A stretch of 64,000 bases of DNA from Pseudomaricurvus alkylphenolicus (GTDB lineage: Bacteria > Pseudomonadota > Gammaproteobacteria > Pseudomonadales > Cellvibrionaceae): positions 324,157-388,156 of the forward strand of contig NZ_JAAQPI010000002.1 in assembly GCF_011683955.1 (NCBI RefSeq). Direction: 5' to 3'. The notes beneath the pieces were generated by a model, which saw only the letters and a list, made by a program, of their open reading frames with translations, was not told the origin of the DNA and did no database searches. Position numbers and translations under genes: made by a program. Shown here one piece after another: positions 34,272-44,572 of the stretch (positions are counted from its first letter, which is position 1; every line of letters begins with the position of its first letter).

Positions 34272-35036
34272 GTGACCCTTTTCCGCCCCTGTATCGATCT
34301 GCACCAAGGCCAGGTCAAACAGATTGTGGGAGGCAGCCTGAACGATCAGGGTGCAGACACCAACTACATCAGCCCTCATGATGCCGGTTACTATGCCGAC
34401 CTATACCATCAACACGGACTGACCGGCGGTCATGTCATTGCTCTGGGCCCCGGCAATCAGGAACAAGCGCTGAAAGCGTTGTCCGCCTGGCCCGGCGGTC
34501 TGCAGTTTGGCGGAGGCGTAACCGCTGAAAACGCAAGCGGCTATCTGGAAGCGGGGGCGTCTCACGTCATCGTTACCTCCTACCTGTTCGAAGACAATGA
34601 ATTCTCCTGGGATCGACTGGAAAAGGTCAAAGCAGAGACCGGAGCCGAGAGGTTGGTGCTGGACCTCAGTTGCCGTCGCACAGACGGCGGTTGGAATATC
34701 GCCACCAACCGTTGGCAGACAATAACCTCAATGCCGGTCAACACCGAATCCCTTAGGGAGCTAGGCCACCATTGCGCCGAATTTCTGATTCACGCCGCCG
34801 ATGTGGAAGGCTTGCAGGGGGGCATCGACCAGGACCTGGTGCAATTATTGGGAGATTGCTGCCCCATTCCGGTAACCTATGCTGGCGGTGCTCGTCATCT
34901 GGATGATCTGAAGCTGGTCAGTAAACTGTCCGCCGGCAAAGTGGATTTGACCATCGGCAGTGCCCTGGACATTTTCGGCGGCCGCGGTGTCACCCTGGAT
35001 GAGTGCATTCAATGGAACCGGCAAGTCGGTCTATAA
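34272..35036 (+). CDS. hisA: eukaryotic-type HisA (ProFAR isomerase)
   Basis: A 254-residue TIM barrel that should catalyse the Amadori isomerisation of ProFAR to PRFAR in histidine synthesis. It opens FRPCIDLHQGQVKQIVGGSL and has LQFGGGVTAENA, VLDLSCRRTDGGW, EFLIHAADVEGLQGGID, VTYAGGARHLDDLKLVSKLS and KVDLTIGSALDIFGG. These blocks follow yeast His6 much more closely than the usual bacterial HisA. The first Asp (CIDLH) and second catalytic Asp (HAADVEG) are present. The start is GTG with GGAG 9 bases upstream. No other his gene lies beside it; hisZ is 3 kb away on the other strand. Confidence 0.9.
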   Translation: MTLFRPCIDLHQGQVKQIVGGSLNDQGADTNYISPHDAGYYADLYHQHGLTGGHVIALGPGNQEQALKALSAWPGGLQFGGGVTAENASGYLEAGASHVIVTSYLFEDNEFSWDRLEKVKAETGAERLVLDLSCRRTDGGWNIATNRWQTITSMPVNTESLRELGHHCAEFLIHAADVEGLQGGIDQDLVQLLGDCCPIPVTYAGGARHLDDLKLVSKLSAGKVDLTIGSALDIFGGRGVTLDECIQWNRQVGL

Positions 35037-35058
35037 TCCCGGTAGAAGGCAACCCCGA

Positions 35059-36045
35059 TCAATAGGGTAGATTGCGATTACGCCGCATTTGATCCAGGCT
35101 GTCCATGCCTCGCTGTTGTCGATAGTAATCAACGGTATCCGTCATTCGAGCACGCAGAAATTGATGCGCCCGTGAGTGTTGCGTGCGCTCATGCCAGACC
35201 ATCACGTACTTAAGCATCACCACTTCATCGTCCGGCAAGGGTAGTGCAATCACGTTATTGCTGAGATCCGATTCCTCGATAAAAATCGGAGGACCGGGTA
35301 AAAGGTAATCCGTACTCTTGATCACTTGCAATGCGGTAAACAGATGCCCGGTTTGGAGATGCGGCTGAACCTGTGATTCATAGCGAACGAACTGACTATC
35401 GCCTTGGGTCACGAATTGCGTTTCTCCCAGATCCGGAATATAGACCCTGACTTGCGGGTAACGGGCTATCATCTCCCATGTCAGGGTCTTGCCTTCCAAG
35501 GGGTGACCTTTACGTGCCAGCATGACTGGAGGTGCAAAGCCTACAGTCATGATTTTGTAGTCCGTGGGATAATGCTGACGTTCCACCTCAATCATCAGAT
35601 CGAGATTTCCCTCGGCCAATTGATCTAATTGGTTATCTGCGCGGCTGAAGGTTTTTAACCGTAGTCCGGGAGCTTGGCTGGCCAGACGTTTCATTAAATC
35701 GGGAATCGCCCAAAACCCCACGAAGTCCGGGATGACAAGCTGAAATTCCGCACTGTGGGTTTCAGGCTCAAATTCTTTGCTGGAAACCAGGTCCTGAACA
35801 CCGCAAAGCAGTCGCGGCAGTTTTTCCGACAGTTCCAACGCACGCGGTGTGGGTACCATGCCAGCAGAAGTACGGGTAAACAGGCGGTCATCAAACAGGT
35901 CGCGCAGACGGCCCAGGGTTTTGCTCATCGCAGACTGGGTTAGGTAGAGCCGCTCAGCAGCACGCGATACGCTTTGCTCTTCCAGCATGACCTGCAACGC
36001 GACCAGCAGGTTCAGGTCGATTCGGTCAAGGTTTTTAATATCCAT
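35059..36045 (-). CDS. LysR-family transcriptional regulator
   Basis: A 328-residue regulator. The N-terminal winged helix (5-65) has DLNLLVALQVMLEEQSVSRAA and LTQSAMSKTLGRLRDLFDDRLF; the substrate-binding domain follows (95-300). Sequence resembles the NodD/SyrM/LeuO-like branch, with the substrate domain starting LVIPDFVGFWAIPDLM. It converges on hisA and is divergent from the 24-codon peptide gene, the usual geometry for a LysR target. The inducer is unknown. Confidence 0.9.
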   Translation of the reverse strand: MDIKNLDRIDLNLLVALQVMLEEQSVSRAAERLYLTQSAMSKTLGRLRDLFDDRLFTRTSAGMVPTPRALELSEKLPRLLCGVQDLVSSKEFEPETHSAEFQLVIPDFVGFWAIPDLMKRLASQAPGLRLKTFSRADNQLDQLAEGNLDLMIEVERQHYPTDYKIMTVGFAPPVMLARKGHPLEGKTLTWEMIARYPQVRVYIPDLGETQFVTQGDSQFVRYESQVQPHLQTGHLFTALQVIKSTDYLLPGPPIFIEESDLSNNVIALPLPDDEVVMLKYVMVWHERTQHSRAHQFLRARMTDTVDYYRQQRGMDSLDQMRRNRNLPY

Positions 36046-36179
36046 TCACACACCAGTTATCAGCCGTACTGGACTCACACTGGCATGCAAGAAATAACAC
36101 TCAATACAAAAACATACATAAGATAATGTACAGATGTTTTAAGTGCCCAGACCCAATATGACTTAAATTCATGAGATAG

Positions 36180-36208
36180 TTGAAAATGTACCATTGGAAG
36201 AATATTAG
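36180..36208 (+). promoter_or_regulatory. promoter candidate for the 24-codon gene
   Basis: TTGAAA (36180-36185), 17-base spacer, TATTAG (36203-36208). It lies in an A+T-rich 230-base gap divergent from a LysR gene, 68 bases before the start codon. Confidence 0.5.
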
Positions 36209-36275
36209 TGCACTTTTTACACTGTGCAACAAGCCTAACGGCTAACCCAATTCTTTTCTCTCGGAGGTATTAGTC

Positions 36276-36350
36276 ATGTTGATTACCGTTGGAATTTATG
36301 TGTCTTTGCTGGCTGCTGTCGCATACGAGGACTTGCAGGACGTGCTCTAG
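36276..36350 (+). CDS. 24-residue putative membrane peptide
   Basis: A short frame starting ATG at 36276 and ending TAG. GGAGG stands 8 bases upstream, one of the best ribosome sites in the window. The peptide begins MLITVGIYVSLLAAVAY and ends EDLQDVL: one hydrophobic helix and a short acidic tail. A promoter candidate lies upstream and an intrinsic terminator 56 bases after the stop, so the whole unit looks like a free-standing small-protein gene of about 200 bases. I recognise no homologue. It could be a membrane regulator, a type I toxin-like peptide or a leader peptide. The LysR gene is divergent. Confidence 0.55.
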   Translation: MLITVGIYVSLLAAVAYEDLQDVL

Positions 36351-36406
36351 GCAGCCCTGCCAGTTGCGTTTATTGACAGTCGGTTTCCTACGTACAATCT
36401 CTCTTT

Positions 36407-36428
36407 AGCCCGCGTTGCGGGCTTTTTT
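36407..36428 (+). terminator. intrinsic terminator after the 24-codon gene
   Basis: AGCCCGC-GTT-GCGGGCT followed by five further T. A compact, strong hairpin on the plus strand. Confidence 0.85.
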
Positions 36429-36454
36429 ATTGACAGGGTATTTCCGGCGGGCAT

Positions 36455-36485
36455 AAAAAAACCGCTCCGGAGAGCGGCTTTTTCG
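36455..36485. terminator. bidirectional terminator, end of the purA transcript
   Basis: CCGCTC-CGGA-GAGCGG is flanked by a run of A on the left and T on the right, so it can work on both strands. On the minus strand it comes 16 bases after the purA stop. Confidence 0.85.
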
Positions 36486-36500
36486 CAGGCGATCAATCCA

Positions 36501-37796
<1,296 letters not shown>

Positions 37797-37822
37797 TCAA
37801 ATAACTCTCAGATCGATAAAAA

Positions 37823-39004
37823 TTACAGGGATTTGACGCGGTACTCGCCCGCTGCCAATACCAATTGACGGTCACAGTCCACATTAATGTCAGCGACTCC
37901 CTGTCCTTCGAAGCCACACACCACCACTTCGCCCTTGGCTCGCAATGCACTGATGGCTTGCCACTGGGCGTTGTCATCGCTAGCCGGCGCAAATATCGCA
38001 CCCTGGCTGTCGACACGGTTCTTTAACAGGCCGTCAATGGCCGTAATATCCACATTGAATCCGGTTGCCGGCCGGGCATTACCAAATACTTCGCCGACGT
38101 GATCATAGCGACCACCATTCGCCACAGCTTCACCATAGCCGGGTGCAAACGCTGCAAACACAATACCCGTATGGTAGTTGTAGCCGCGTAGCTCGCTAAG
38201 ATCAAAATAAAGGTTTGCCTGGGGGTAGCGTTCGATCACAGCGGCGGATACCGCTTCCAACGCATCGATAGCTGTGGCCACAGCCTCTGGTGCAGCCGCC
38301 AGTTGCTTGCGTGCCCGGGCCAGGACTTCACGTCCACCGGCCAATTCAGGCAGAGCACGCAGCATTGCGGCCAGTTCGGGATTCCCGATATTGTCACTGA
38401 CCCAGCTATCGATATCGGTGACGGCCTTACCTTGCAACAAATCAAACAGATCCTGCTCCTGAGTGGCATCCAGATTGGCCGCTGACGCCAGGGCTCTGAA
38501 AATGCCGACGTGACCCAGATCCATATTCAGTTGTTGCAGGCCGCATTCCTGCAGAGAAGCCAGCAAAAGTGATATAACTTCGATATCGGCGCTCAGCCCG
38601 GCTTCTCCGTAGAGTTCAACACCCGCTTGAATGGGCAAGCGGGTTGCCAGGGGAGATTTGGGTTTGGCATGCAACACATGACCGGCATAACAAAGGCGAG
38701 AAGGGCCTGTGCGCTTGAGGCTGTGCGCGTCGATTCTCGCAGTCTGGGGCGTAATGTCAGCCCGGATGCCCATAGAGCGGCCCGAGAGCTGGTCAGTGAC
38801 TTTAAAGGTCATCAGATCGATATCTCGGCCCAGGCCAATCAGCAGGGACTCCGTGTACTCGATCAGCGGTGGAATCACCAGCTCGTAGCCCCAGCGTCGG
38901 TAGAGGTCCACTAGGCGGCGGCGCAGGGACTCAATGCGAGCGGCCTTTTCAGGAAGAATATCTTCGACACCATCAGGCAATAACCAACGGTCAGCGTAGG
39001 TCAT
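37823..39004 (-). CDS. hisZ: ATP phosphoribosyltransferase regulatory subunit
   Basis: HisZ is a catalytically inactive HisRS paralogue that joins the short form of HisG for the first step of histidine synthesis. The 393-residue protein opens WLLPDGVEDILPEKAARIE and has RRWGYELVIPPLIEYTESLL, MGIRADITPQTARIDAH and GRYDHVGEVFGNARPATGFNVD, the class II synthetase-like motifs. Placement just before purA is typical for gammaproteobacteria of this group. Its presence predicts a short-form HisG elsewhere in the genome. Confidence 0.96.
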   Translation of the reverse strand: MTYADRWLLPDGVEDILPEKAARIESLRRRLVDLYRRWGYELVIPPLIEYTESLLIGLGRDIDLMTFKVTDQLSGRSMGIRADITPQTARIDAHSLKRTGPSRLCYAGHVLHAKPKSPLATRLPIQAGVELYGEAGLSADIEVISLLLASLQECGLQQLNMDLGHVGIFRALASAANLDATQEQDLFDLLQGKAVTDIDSWVSDNIGNPELAAMLRALPELAGGREVLARARKQLAAAPEAVATAIDALEAVSAAVIERYPQANLYFDLSELRGYNYHTGIVFAAFAPGYGEAVANGGRYDHVGEVFGNARPATGFNVDITAIDGLLKNRVDSQGAIFAPASDDNAQWQAISALRAKGEVVVCGFEGQGVADINVDCDRQLVLAAGEYRVKSL

Positions 39005-39023
39005 GGTCGCTTGTCTGCCTCAT

Positions 39024-39209
39024 TTAATTCATCAGATATAACAGGCCGGCACCCAGCAGCATGCTGAACAGGCCCATATAGCGCAGTTGGTGGTCATTGA
39101 TATTGGCCAGCTGGGTAACCAGTCGACGCCAACGCTGGGGATAAAGAAACGGGACTATGCCTTCCAGCACCAGCATCAGACACAGCGCTCTGCCCAGTTC
39201 TTCCCACAT
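39024..39209 (-). CDS. yjeT: DUF2065 (YjeT-like) small membrane protein
   Basis: A 61-residue membrane protein with two hydrophobic helices (about 4-20 and 44-60) joined by a basic RWRRLVTQLANINDHQLRYMG loop, the DUF2065 pattern. The gene sits between hflC and hisZ/purA as yjeT does in E. coli. The start at 39209 gives the family length; an in-frame ATG at 39269 would add 20 residues, and neither start has a strong ribosome site. A terminator at 39302-39329 separates it from hflC, so it may head a yjeT-hisZ-purA transcript. Confidence 0.8.
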   Translation of the reverse strand: MWEELGRALCLMLVLEGIVPFLYPQRWRRLVTQLANINDHQLRYMGLFSMLLGAGLLYLMN

Positions 39210-39301
39210 AATTGGCCAATTTGCCCAGATTTGCTCGCCCGCAGGGCGTTTTTCAATGACCTGCCCCATTAATTCCAGCTAGGAGCTCTGGCAAATGGCA
39301 C

Positions 39302-39329
39302 AAAAAAACCGGGCCCATTGGACCCGGTT
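39302..39329 (-). terminator. intrinsic terminator after hflC
   Basis: On the minus strand AACCGGG-9 bases-CCCGGTT is followed by a T run (A tract at 39302-39308 on the plus strand). It lies 56 bases after the hflC stop. Confidence 0.85.
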
Positions 39330-39384
39330 GCGGCATTCTACCACCGTTGGTGGGCCGGGAACAATGTCACACGGCCCGTGGGGG

Positions 39385-40257
39385 TTATTTACCCTTGCTG
39401 TTCTTGAGGTACCGGAAGAAGTCGCTGTCCGGATCAACCAGCATGACGTCGTCTTTGTTCCTAAAGGTTTCCTTATAGGCGTTGAGACTGCGGACAAAGC
39501 TGTAGAATTCGGGATCGCGATTGTAGGCGCCGGCGTATATAGCCGCCGCCTTAGCGTCGCCTTCACCGCGCAGCAGTTCTGAATCCCGGTAGGCTTCAGC
39601 CTCCAGAATTGTACGCTGGCGATCGGCATCGGCGCGAATGACTTCAGCCTGCTCTTTACCCTTGGAGCGGTGCTCACGGGCTTCCCGCTCACGCTCGGTG
39701 GTCATACGGTTGAACACGGAGTCACTGACCTGCTCGGGCAGGTCGATACGCTTGATACGCACATCCACCAGCTCTACACCGTACTCTTCGTTGGTCAGTT
39801 TGTTGAGACTGTCTGTGAGGTTGTTCATCAACTGGTCACGTTCACCACTGACCACCTCTTGCAACGAGCGATCGCCAAAGCCATTACGAAGGCCTTCATT
39901 GATGCGCTGGGCAAGCAGGCGTTCGGCGCGGGCCTCTTCACCGTTAGTGGCGGTGTAGTACTTGCCCACATCCTGGATGCGCCATTTGGCAAAGGAATCA
40001 ACAATCATGCCCTTCTTTTCAACCGTCAGGAAACGCTCGGGACGGGCGTCCAGCGTCAGCACACGGCTGTCAAACTTGCGCACCTCATCGGCCATGGGGA
40101 ATTTAACCCCCAGACCCGGCTGCAGATCGTTATCCACCACCTTGCCAAATCGCAACTTAACCCCACGTTCGGTCTCTTTGATGATATAGAGGGTGTTGGA
40201 GGCAACAATGACAGCGATAAAAAAGCTGGCCAAGAGGACCATCATTTTGTTGTTCAT
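39385..40257 (-). CDS. hflC: HflC, modulator of FtsH protease
   Basis: A 290-residue SPFH/stomatin protein with one N-terminal membrane anchor (6-25) and a periplasmic domain. HflC and HflK form a large cage around FtsH and limit its access to membrane substrates. Motifs include IIKETERGVKLRFGKVV, DSFAKWRIQDVGKYY and GEGDAKAAAIYAGAYNRDPEFYSFVRSL near the C-terminus. It starts two bases after hflK, so translation is coupled. Confidence 0.96.
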   Translation of the reverse strand: MNNKMMVLLASFFIAVIVASNTLYIIKETERGVKLRFGKVVDNDLQPGLGVKFPMADEVRKFDSRVLTLDARPERFLTVEKKGMIVDSFAKWRIQDVGKYYTATNGEEARAERLLAQRINEGLRNGFGDRSLQEVVSGERDQLMNNLTDSLNKLTNEEYGVELVDVRIKRIDLPEQVSDSVFNRMTTEREREAREHRSKGKEQAEVIRADADRQRTILEAEAYRDSELLRGEGDAKAAAIYAGAYNRDPEFYSFVRSLNAYKETFRNKDDVMLVDPDSDFFRYLKNSKGK

Positions 40258-40259
40258 GC

Positions 40260-41408
40260 TTAACGAACCTCCCTGCGGCGGGTGTTGGTGATTGCCTCTC
40301 GGCGCAGCTGGTCGGTCACCCGGTCTGTGATTTCACGCACCACCTGTGGGGAGATTTCCATGTTGCGTATGGTCCCGGAGGCGGAGGAATTGACGATCTT
40401 GTCCAAGGGCAGGTAGAGCATGTTGTTGCCCCCTTCGACGTCGATCATCACTTTAGAGCTGTTGGCCATTACTTCCTGCACGGCATCCAGATAGAGTCGC
40501 TCACGGGTCACCTTGGGCGCCTTTTGATATTCGGCCAGCAGCTGTTCAAAGCGCTTGGCTTCACCTTCGGCCTTCGCAACCACCTGCTCACGGTAGGCGG
40601 TGGCCTCTTCGATCATACGCTGTGCCTTACCACGAGCCTCAGGGATGATGCCGTTGGCGTAGGCTTCGGCTTCATTCTTGAGACGCTCTTCGTCTTCACG
40701 GGCCTTGTTCACGTCGTCAAATGCAGCCTGTACTTCCCGGGGAGGATTGGTTTCCTGAACGTTGACCTTGTCCACTCGAATCCCGGTTTCATAGGAATCC
40801 AGGTACTGCTGCAGTCGGGTTTCCACATCGATGGCGATTTTTTCACGCCCTTCGGTCAGCACTTCGTGCATCTCAGTGGAACCGACAACATGACGCAGGG
40901 CACTGTCTGTGGCCTGGGCAAGACTGCGTTCGGGATCGCGGACATTGAGGACAAAGCTCTGGGCATCGTCAACGCGGTATTGAATGGAGAGATTAACCTC
41001 CACAATGTTGAGATCCTGGGTCAACATCTCACCACGGGAACTGTGTGTTCGAACTTTGGTCACGTTGAGCCGGGTGACGTCATCGACCAGTGGCGCATTC
41101 CAGCGCAGACCCGCATCCTTGGTCTCCAGGTAAACCCCAAAGCGCAACACTACCGCCCGCTCCTGTTCGTTAACCTGATAGAAACCAAACAGCCCGTAAA
41201 GGATGGCCACTATCACAAACAACAGGCCCATCGATGCCCCGCTCATACCACCGCCGGTGCCACCACCGCCGGAGCCGCTGCCTAGAATTCCGCTGAGTTT
41301 GTCCTGGAACTTCTTCAACGCTTCGTCCAGATCCGGGGGACCGTCATTACCGCGGTTATTGCCCCCCCAGGGATCCTGATTATTACCACCCGGTTCATTC
41401 CAGGCCAT
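40260..41408 (-). CDS. hflK: HflK, modulator of FtsH protease
   Basis: A 382-residue SPFH protein. A Gly/Asn-rich N-terminus (MAWNEPGGNNQDPWGG) precedes a single membrane segment at about 62-82, then the SPFH domain with FYQVNEQERAVVLRFG and a coiled-coil with EDEERLKNEAEAYANGIIPE-type sequence. It is encoded with hflC, and the two form the FtsH-associated complex. The gap to hflX is 182 bases and may hold a promoter. Confidence 0.96.
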   Translation of the reverse strand: MAWNEPGGNNQDPWGGNNRGNDGPPDLDEALKKFQDKLSGILGSGSGGGGTGGGMSGASMGLLFVIVAILYGLFGFYQVNEQERAVVLRFGVYLETKDAGLRWNAPLVDDVTRLNVTKVRTHSSRGEMLTQDLNIVEVNLSIQYRVDDAQSFVLNVRDPERSLAQATDSALRHVVGSTEMHEVLTEGREKIAIDVETRLQQYLDSYETGIRVDKVNVQETNPPREVQAAFDDVNKAREDEERLKNEAEAYANGIIPEARGKAQRMIEEATAYREQVVAKAEGEAKRFEQLLAEYQKAPKVTRERLYLDAVQEVMANSSKVMIDVEGGNNMLYLPLDKIVNSSASGTIRNMEISPQVVREITDRVTDQLRREAITNTRRREVR

Positions 41409-41590
41409 AGTTTGTCTCCATAATGTCTGTTCACTCCATTCGGCACGGAAGGCACGTGGAATTAGGTGGATTCTAGCAAAGCCGACTGAATTATTAACCG
41501 CAAATTACCTTTCTGTGCAGTAATCTTATCGGCATCGATCAATAAATAGTCGATTTGTTTTTCCGAGGCCATGCCGGCCGACATCGCTCG

Positions 41591-42883
41591 CTAGGCCTGC
41601 CAGCTCAAAGCATCAAATTCCAGCTGCTCCTGACTGAGAATACGCAGCAAATCCGTTTTTTGGATGTTGATATCCAGCTCGATAGTGCCGTTGTCGGCAT
41701 ACTGTTCACCGTTAACCGCGTTACTGGCATAGAGCTTGGCGCGCAGCCGCGCCTGATCTGGCTGCAGGTACAACGTCTTTTGGACCCACTCCTGCCCCAG
41801 CAATTCCGCCACTGCGTCAAACAGCAGCTCTACACCCTCACCACTGTGGGCGGACAACCAGACCGCGACCGGCATGCCCTGGTCATCCCGGTCAATCCGG
41901 GGGTTGGGTTCGTCGAGCAGGTCTATCTTGTTATATACCCTGAGCTGCGGAAGCTCAGAGGCGCCAATCTCTTTGAGCACCTGCTCCACCTGTTCAATAT
42001 TGCGGCTGCGCTCCTCCGCTGCCGCATCGATAACATGTAACAGAACGTCAGCGCTGGCGGCCTCTTCCAGGGTGGCCCGGAAGGCTTCGACCAAGCGGTG
42101 AGGCAGATGGCTGATAAACCCTACCGTATCCGCCAGCACCGCCGCACCAATGCTGGGCAGCTGGATTCGACGCATGGTCGGGTCCAAGGTTGCAAACAGT
42201 TGGTCCTGGGCGTAAACATTTGCTGCGGTAATGTAATTGAACAGCGTCGACTTGCCAGCGTTGGTGTAACCCACCAGCGACAGGGTTGGGACTTCCGCGC
42301 GCCGGCGTGAGCGCCGGCCCTGGTCACGCTGCCGACGAACCTTCTCCAGGCGCTTTTCGATGGACTTGATGCGCACCCTGAGCAAGCGGCGGTCCGTTTC
42401 CAGCTGGGTTTCACCCGGGCCTCGCAGACCGATACCGCCCTTCTGGCGTTCAAGGTGGGTCCATCCGCGAATCAGGCGTGTCGACATGTGGCGCAGTTGC
42501 GCCAACTCAACCTGAAGCTTACCTTCGTGGGTTCGCGCACGCTGGGCAAATATGTCCAGAATCAATCCGGTTCTGTCCAACACGCGGCATTTCAGCTCAT
42601 GTTCGAGGTTCCGCTCCTGACTGGGAGACAGATTGTGATTGAAGATCACCAACTCTGCCTGGTGCAATTGCACGCACTGCTTGAGCTGTTCCAACTTGCC
42701 GGTTCCCACGAAATAGCGGGCGTGAGGCGTGGAGCGTTGACCGGTGACAAAATCTACCGGGTCGCCACCAGCAGAAAGGACCAGTTCTTCGAATTCGCGG
42801 GGATCATCGGGATCGGTGTGTTGGGGAAATTCCAGGTGAACCAGCACCGCCAGTTCACCGGAATCGGGACGTTCAAAAAACAA
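41591..42883 (-). CDS. hflX: ribosome-splitting GTPase HflX
   Basis: A 430-residue GTPase that rescues stalled or stressed 70S ribosomes. The N-terminal HflX domain has VHLEFPQHTDPDDPREFEEL and GTGKLEQLKQ; a helical segment carries RRLLRVRIKSIEKRLEKVRR. The G domain follows with GYTNAGKSTLFN (G1), DTVGFI (G3) and YNKIDLL (G4). It follows hfq by 17 bases, and the order matches the E. coli locus. Confidence 0.96.
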   Translation of the reverse strand: MFFERPDSGELAVLVHLEFPQHTDPDDPREFEELVLSAGGDPVDFVTGQRSTPHARYFVGTGKLEQLKQCVQLHQAELVIFNHNLSPSQERNLEHELKCRVLDRTGLILDIFAQRARTHEGKLQVELAQLRHMSTRLIRGWTHLERQKGGIGLRGPGETQLETDRRLLRVRIKSIEKRLEKVRRQRDQGRRSRRRAEVPTLSLVGYTNAGKSTLFNYITAANVYAQDQLFATLDPTMRRIQLPSIGAAVLADTVGFISHLPHRLVEAFRATLEEAASADVLLHVIDAAAEERSRNIEQVEQVLKEIGASELPQLRVYNKIDLLDEPNPRIDRDDQGMPVAVWLSAHSGEGVELLFDAVAELLGQEWVQKTLYLQPDQARLRAKLYASNAVNGEQYADNGTIELDINIQKTDLLRILSQEQLEFDALSWQA

Positions 42884-42900
42884 CGACGTACCTCAAAGTG

Positions 42901-43158
42901 TTAGCTGTCACTCTCTTCGCCTTCTGAGGCTTGAGGGTTGAGCATCGGCACACGCACAGCCCGCGACGGAACAACCGTGGAGATGGCGTGTTTATATACC
43001 ATTTGACTGACTGTGTTCTTCAGCAGAACTACGAATTGGTCGAAGGATTCGACCTGCCCCTGTAATTTAATGCCGTTCACCAAATAGATGGAAACGGGAA
43101 TGCGCTCTTTGCGCAAGACGTTTAGGTAAGGGTCTTGTAGGCTATGCCCTTTTGACAT
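42901..43158 (-). CDS. hfq: RNA chaperone Hfq
   Basis: An 85-residue Sm-like protein that pairs small RNAs with mRNAs. It opens [20 protein letters not shown], with the Sm1 motif [20 protein letters not shown] and Sm2 KHAISTVVP, then a short acidic tail (EGEESDS). The start at 43158 is preceded by AGGAG at 7-8 bases. The frame remains open for 50 codons upstream, but that part is not Hfq. Confidence 0.98.
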   Translation of the reverse strand: MSKGHSLQDPYLNVLRKERIPVSIYLVNGIKLQGQVESFDQFVVLLKNTVSQMVYKHAISTVVPSRAVRVPMLNPQASEGEESDS

Positions 43159-43315
43159 AATTATTCTCCTTCTCTTCGAATATACAAAAGCGTAATCGCA
43201 CACCGCCAAAAAAGACCGGTAAATCAACGGGTTACCGGAGGCGGCAATAAACGTTATGAAACATAACTGCAATAAACTGACTGTAGCTGAATCCAAAGGA
43301 TTCAACACAGCCCTA

Positions 43316-44320
43316 TTATAGGGCCTGTTCGGGTAAAAAGTTTAAAATTTCGTTGACGAGCACACTTTTTTTGCGACTTTGCCCCTCAGGGGTGTCTGTA
43401 TAGACCCAATTGAGGCCCTCCCAGCCCCTGAGCCAGGTCAGCTGTCTTTTCGCCAGCTGGCGGGTCGCAGCGGTGGCACGCTCGATCATTTCCTGCTGCG
43501 AAGATTCCCCCGTCAGGTATTCCCATACCTGACGATACCCAACCGCTCGTATAGCCGGCAGATCGGGATGCAAGTCCCCCCGTTGCATCAGCCCTTTGAC
43601 CTCCTCAAGCAGCCCATGTTCCAACATTTTTTCAAATCGGGTTTCAATGCGCCGATGCAGGACAGAGCGGTCTCTGGGTGCAATGGCAAACTGTGCCACG
43701 TCATATCGTTGGTGCAGATCCTGTGCCTGGCGGTCTTGCTCCGCGCGCAGCTCAGTCATGGTGCGTCCGCTGCTGCGATAAACCTCCAGAGCACGGCTCA
43801 AGCGCTGTGAGTGATTGGGATGAATCTCTGCCGCCGCATGGGGATCCACCGCTGCCAATTGTTGGTGAATAAATGGCCAGCCTTTCTCTTCTGCTTCTTT
43901 CTCTATCTGCTCCCGGATTTCAGGGGCGGCCGCCGGCATGTCGGCAAGCCCTTCCAGCAAGGCCTTGAAATACAGCATGGTGCCACCGACCAGCAAGGGT
44001 ATTCGCCCGCTTTGATGGATATCATCGATCTCTCGCAGGGCATCGGTTCTAAAATCAGCGGCCGAATAAGGCTCTGCCGGATCCCGGATATCCAGTAACC
44101 GATGGGGGGCCGCTCGCTGCTCTTCCTCACTCGGTTTGGCCGAGCCCACATCCAAGCCCTGATAAACCAGGGCGGAATCCACACTGATCAGTTCAACCGG
44201 CAATTGCTGGCGCAGCGCAATAGCCAGATCCGTTTTACCCGAGGCTGTTGGGCCCATCAGGAATATCACCAAGGGTTTGCCGGTGCGGGAGCGAGAAGGT
44301 GCGTTAGACATCATCAACAT
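43316..44320 (-). CDS. miaA: tRNA dimethylallyltransferase
   Basis: MiaA adds a dimethylallyl group to A37 of tRNAs that read codons beginning with U. The 334-residue protein has the P-loop [69 protein letters not shown] and [15 protein letters not shown]. Start selection is unsure, because several nearby ATG codons lack a clear ribosome site. It leads the miaA-hfq-hflX-hflKC block. The usual upstream neighbour mutL is moved 4.4 kb away by an opposite-strand insertion. Confidence 0.97.
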   Translation of the reverse strand: MLMMSNAPSRSRTGKPLVIFLMGPTASGKTDLAIALRQQLPVELISVDSALVYQGLDVGSAKPSEEEQRAAPHRLLDIRDPAEPYSAADFRTDALREIDDIHQSGRIPLLVGGTMLYFKALLEGLADMPAAAPEIREQIEKEAEEKGWPFIHQQLAAVDPHAAAEIHPNHSQRLSRALEVYRSSGRTMTELRAEQDRQAQDLHQRYDVAQFAIAPRDRSVLHRRIETRFEKMLEHGLLEEVKGLMQRGDLHPDLPAIRAVGYRQVWEYLTGESSQQEMIERATAATRQLAKRQLTWLRGWEGLNWVYTDTPEGQSRKKSVLVNEILNFLPEQAL

Positions 44321-44572
44321 GGCATTGAGAAAAACCTGTGCATATTACCAGTCTTTGCCCCGGGATCGAAAATTTGAGTTTGGGCGGCAACCCAAAAGTC
44401 AAGAATCTGAACTACACTCTGGGAGAAACCTCCCTGGAATGGCGCGTCAAGCATTTGGGCAACCCTCAAACAAGGATGCGGAGGCCAAGTGATTCAACCA
44501 CTCATTGCACTTCCTGATGTTGCAAGAGGATCTGTAGCGCGGTCCTCACAACGCGGTTCTGGTGTGCCCACG

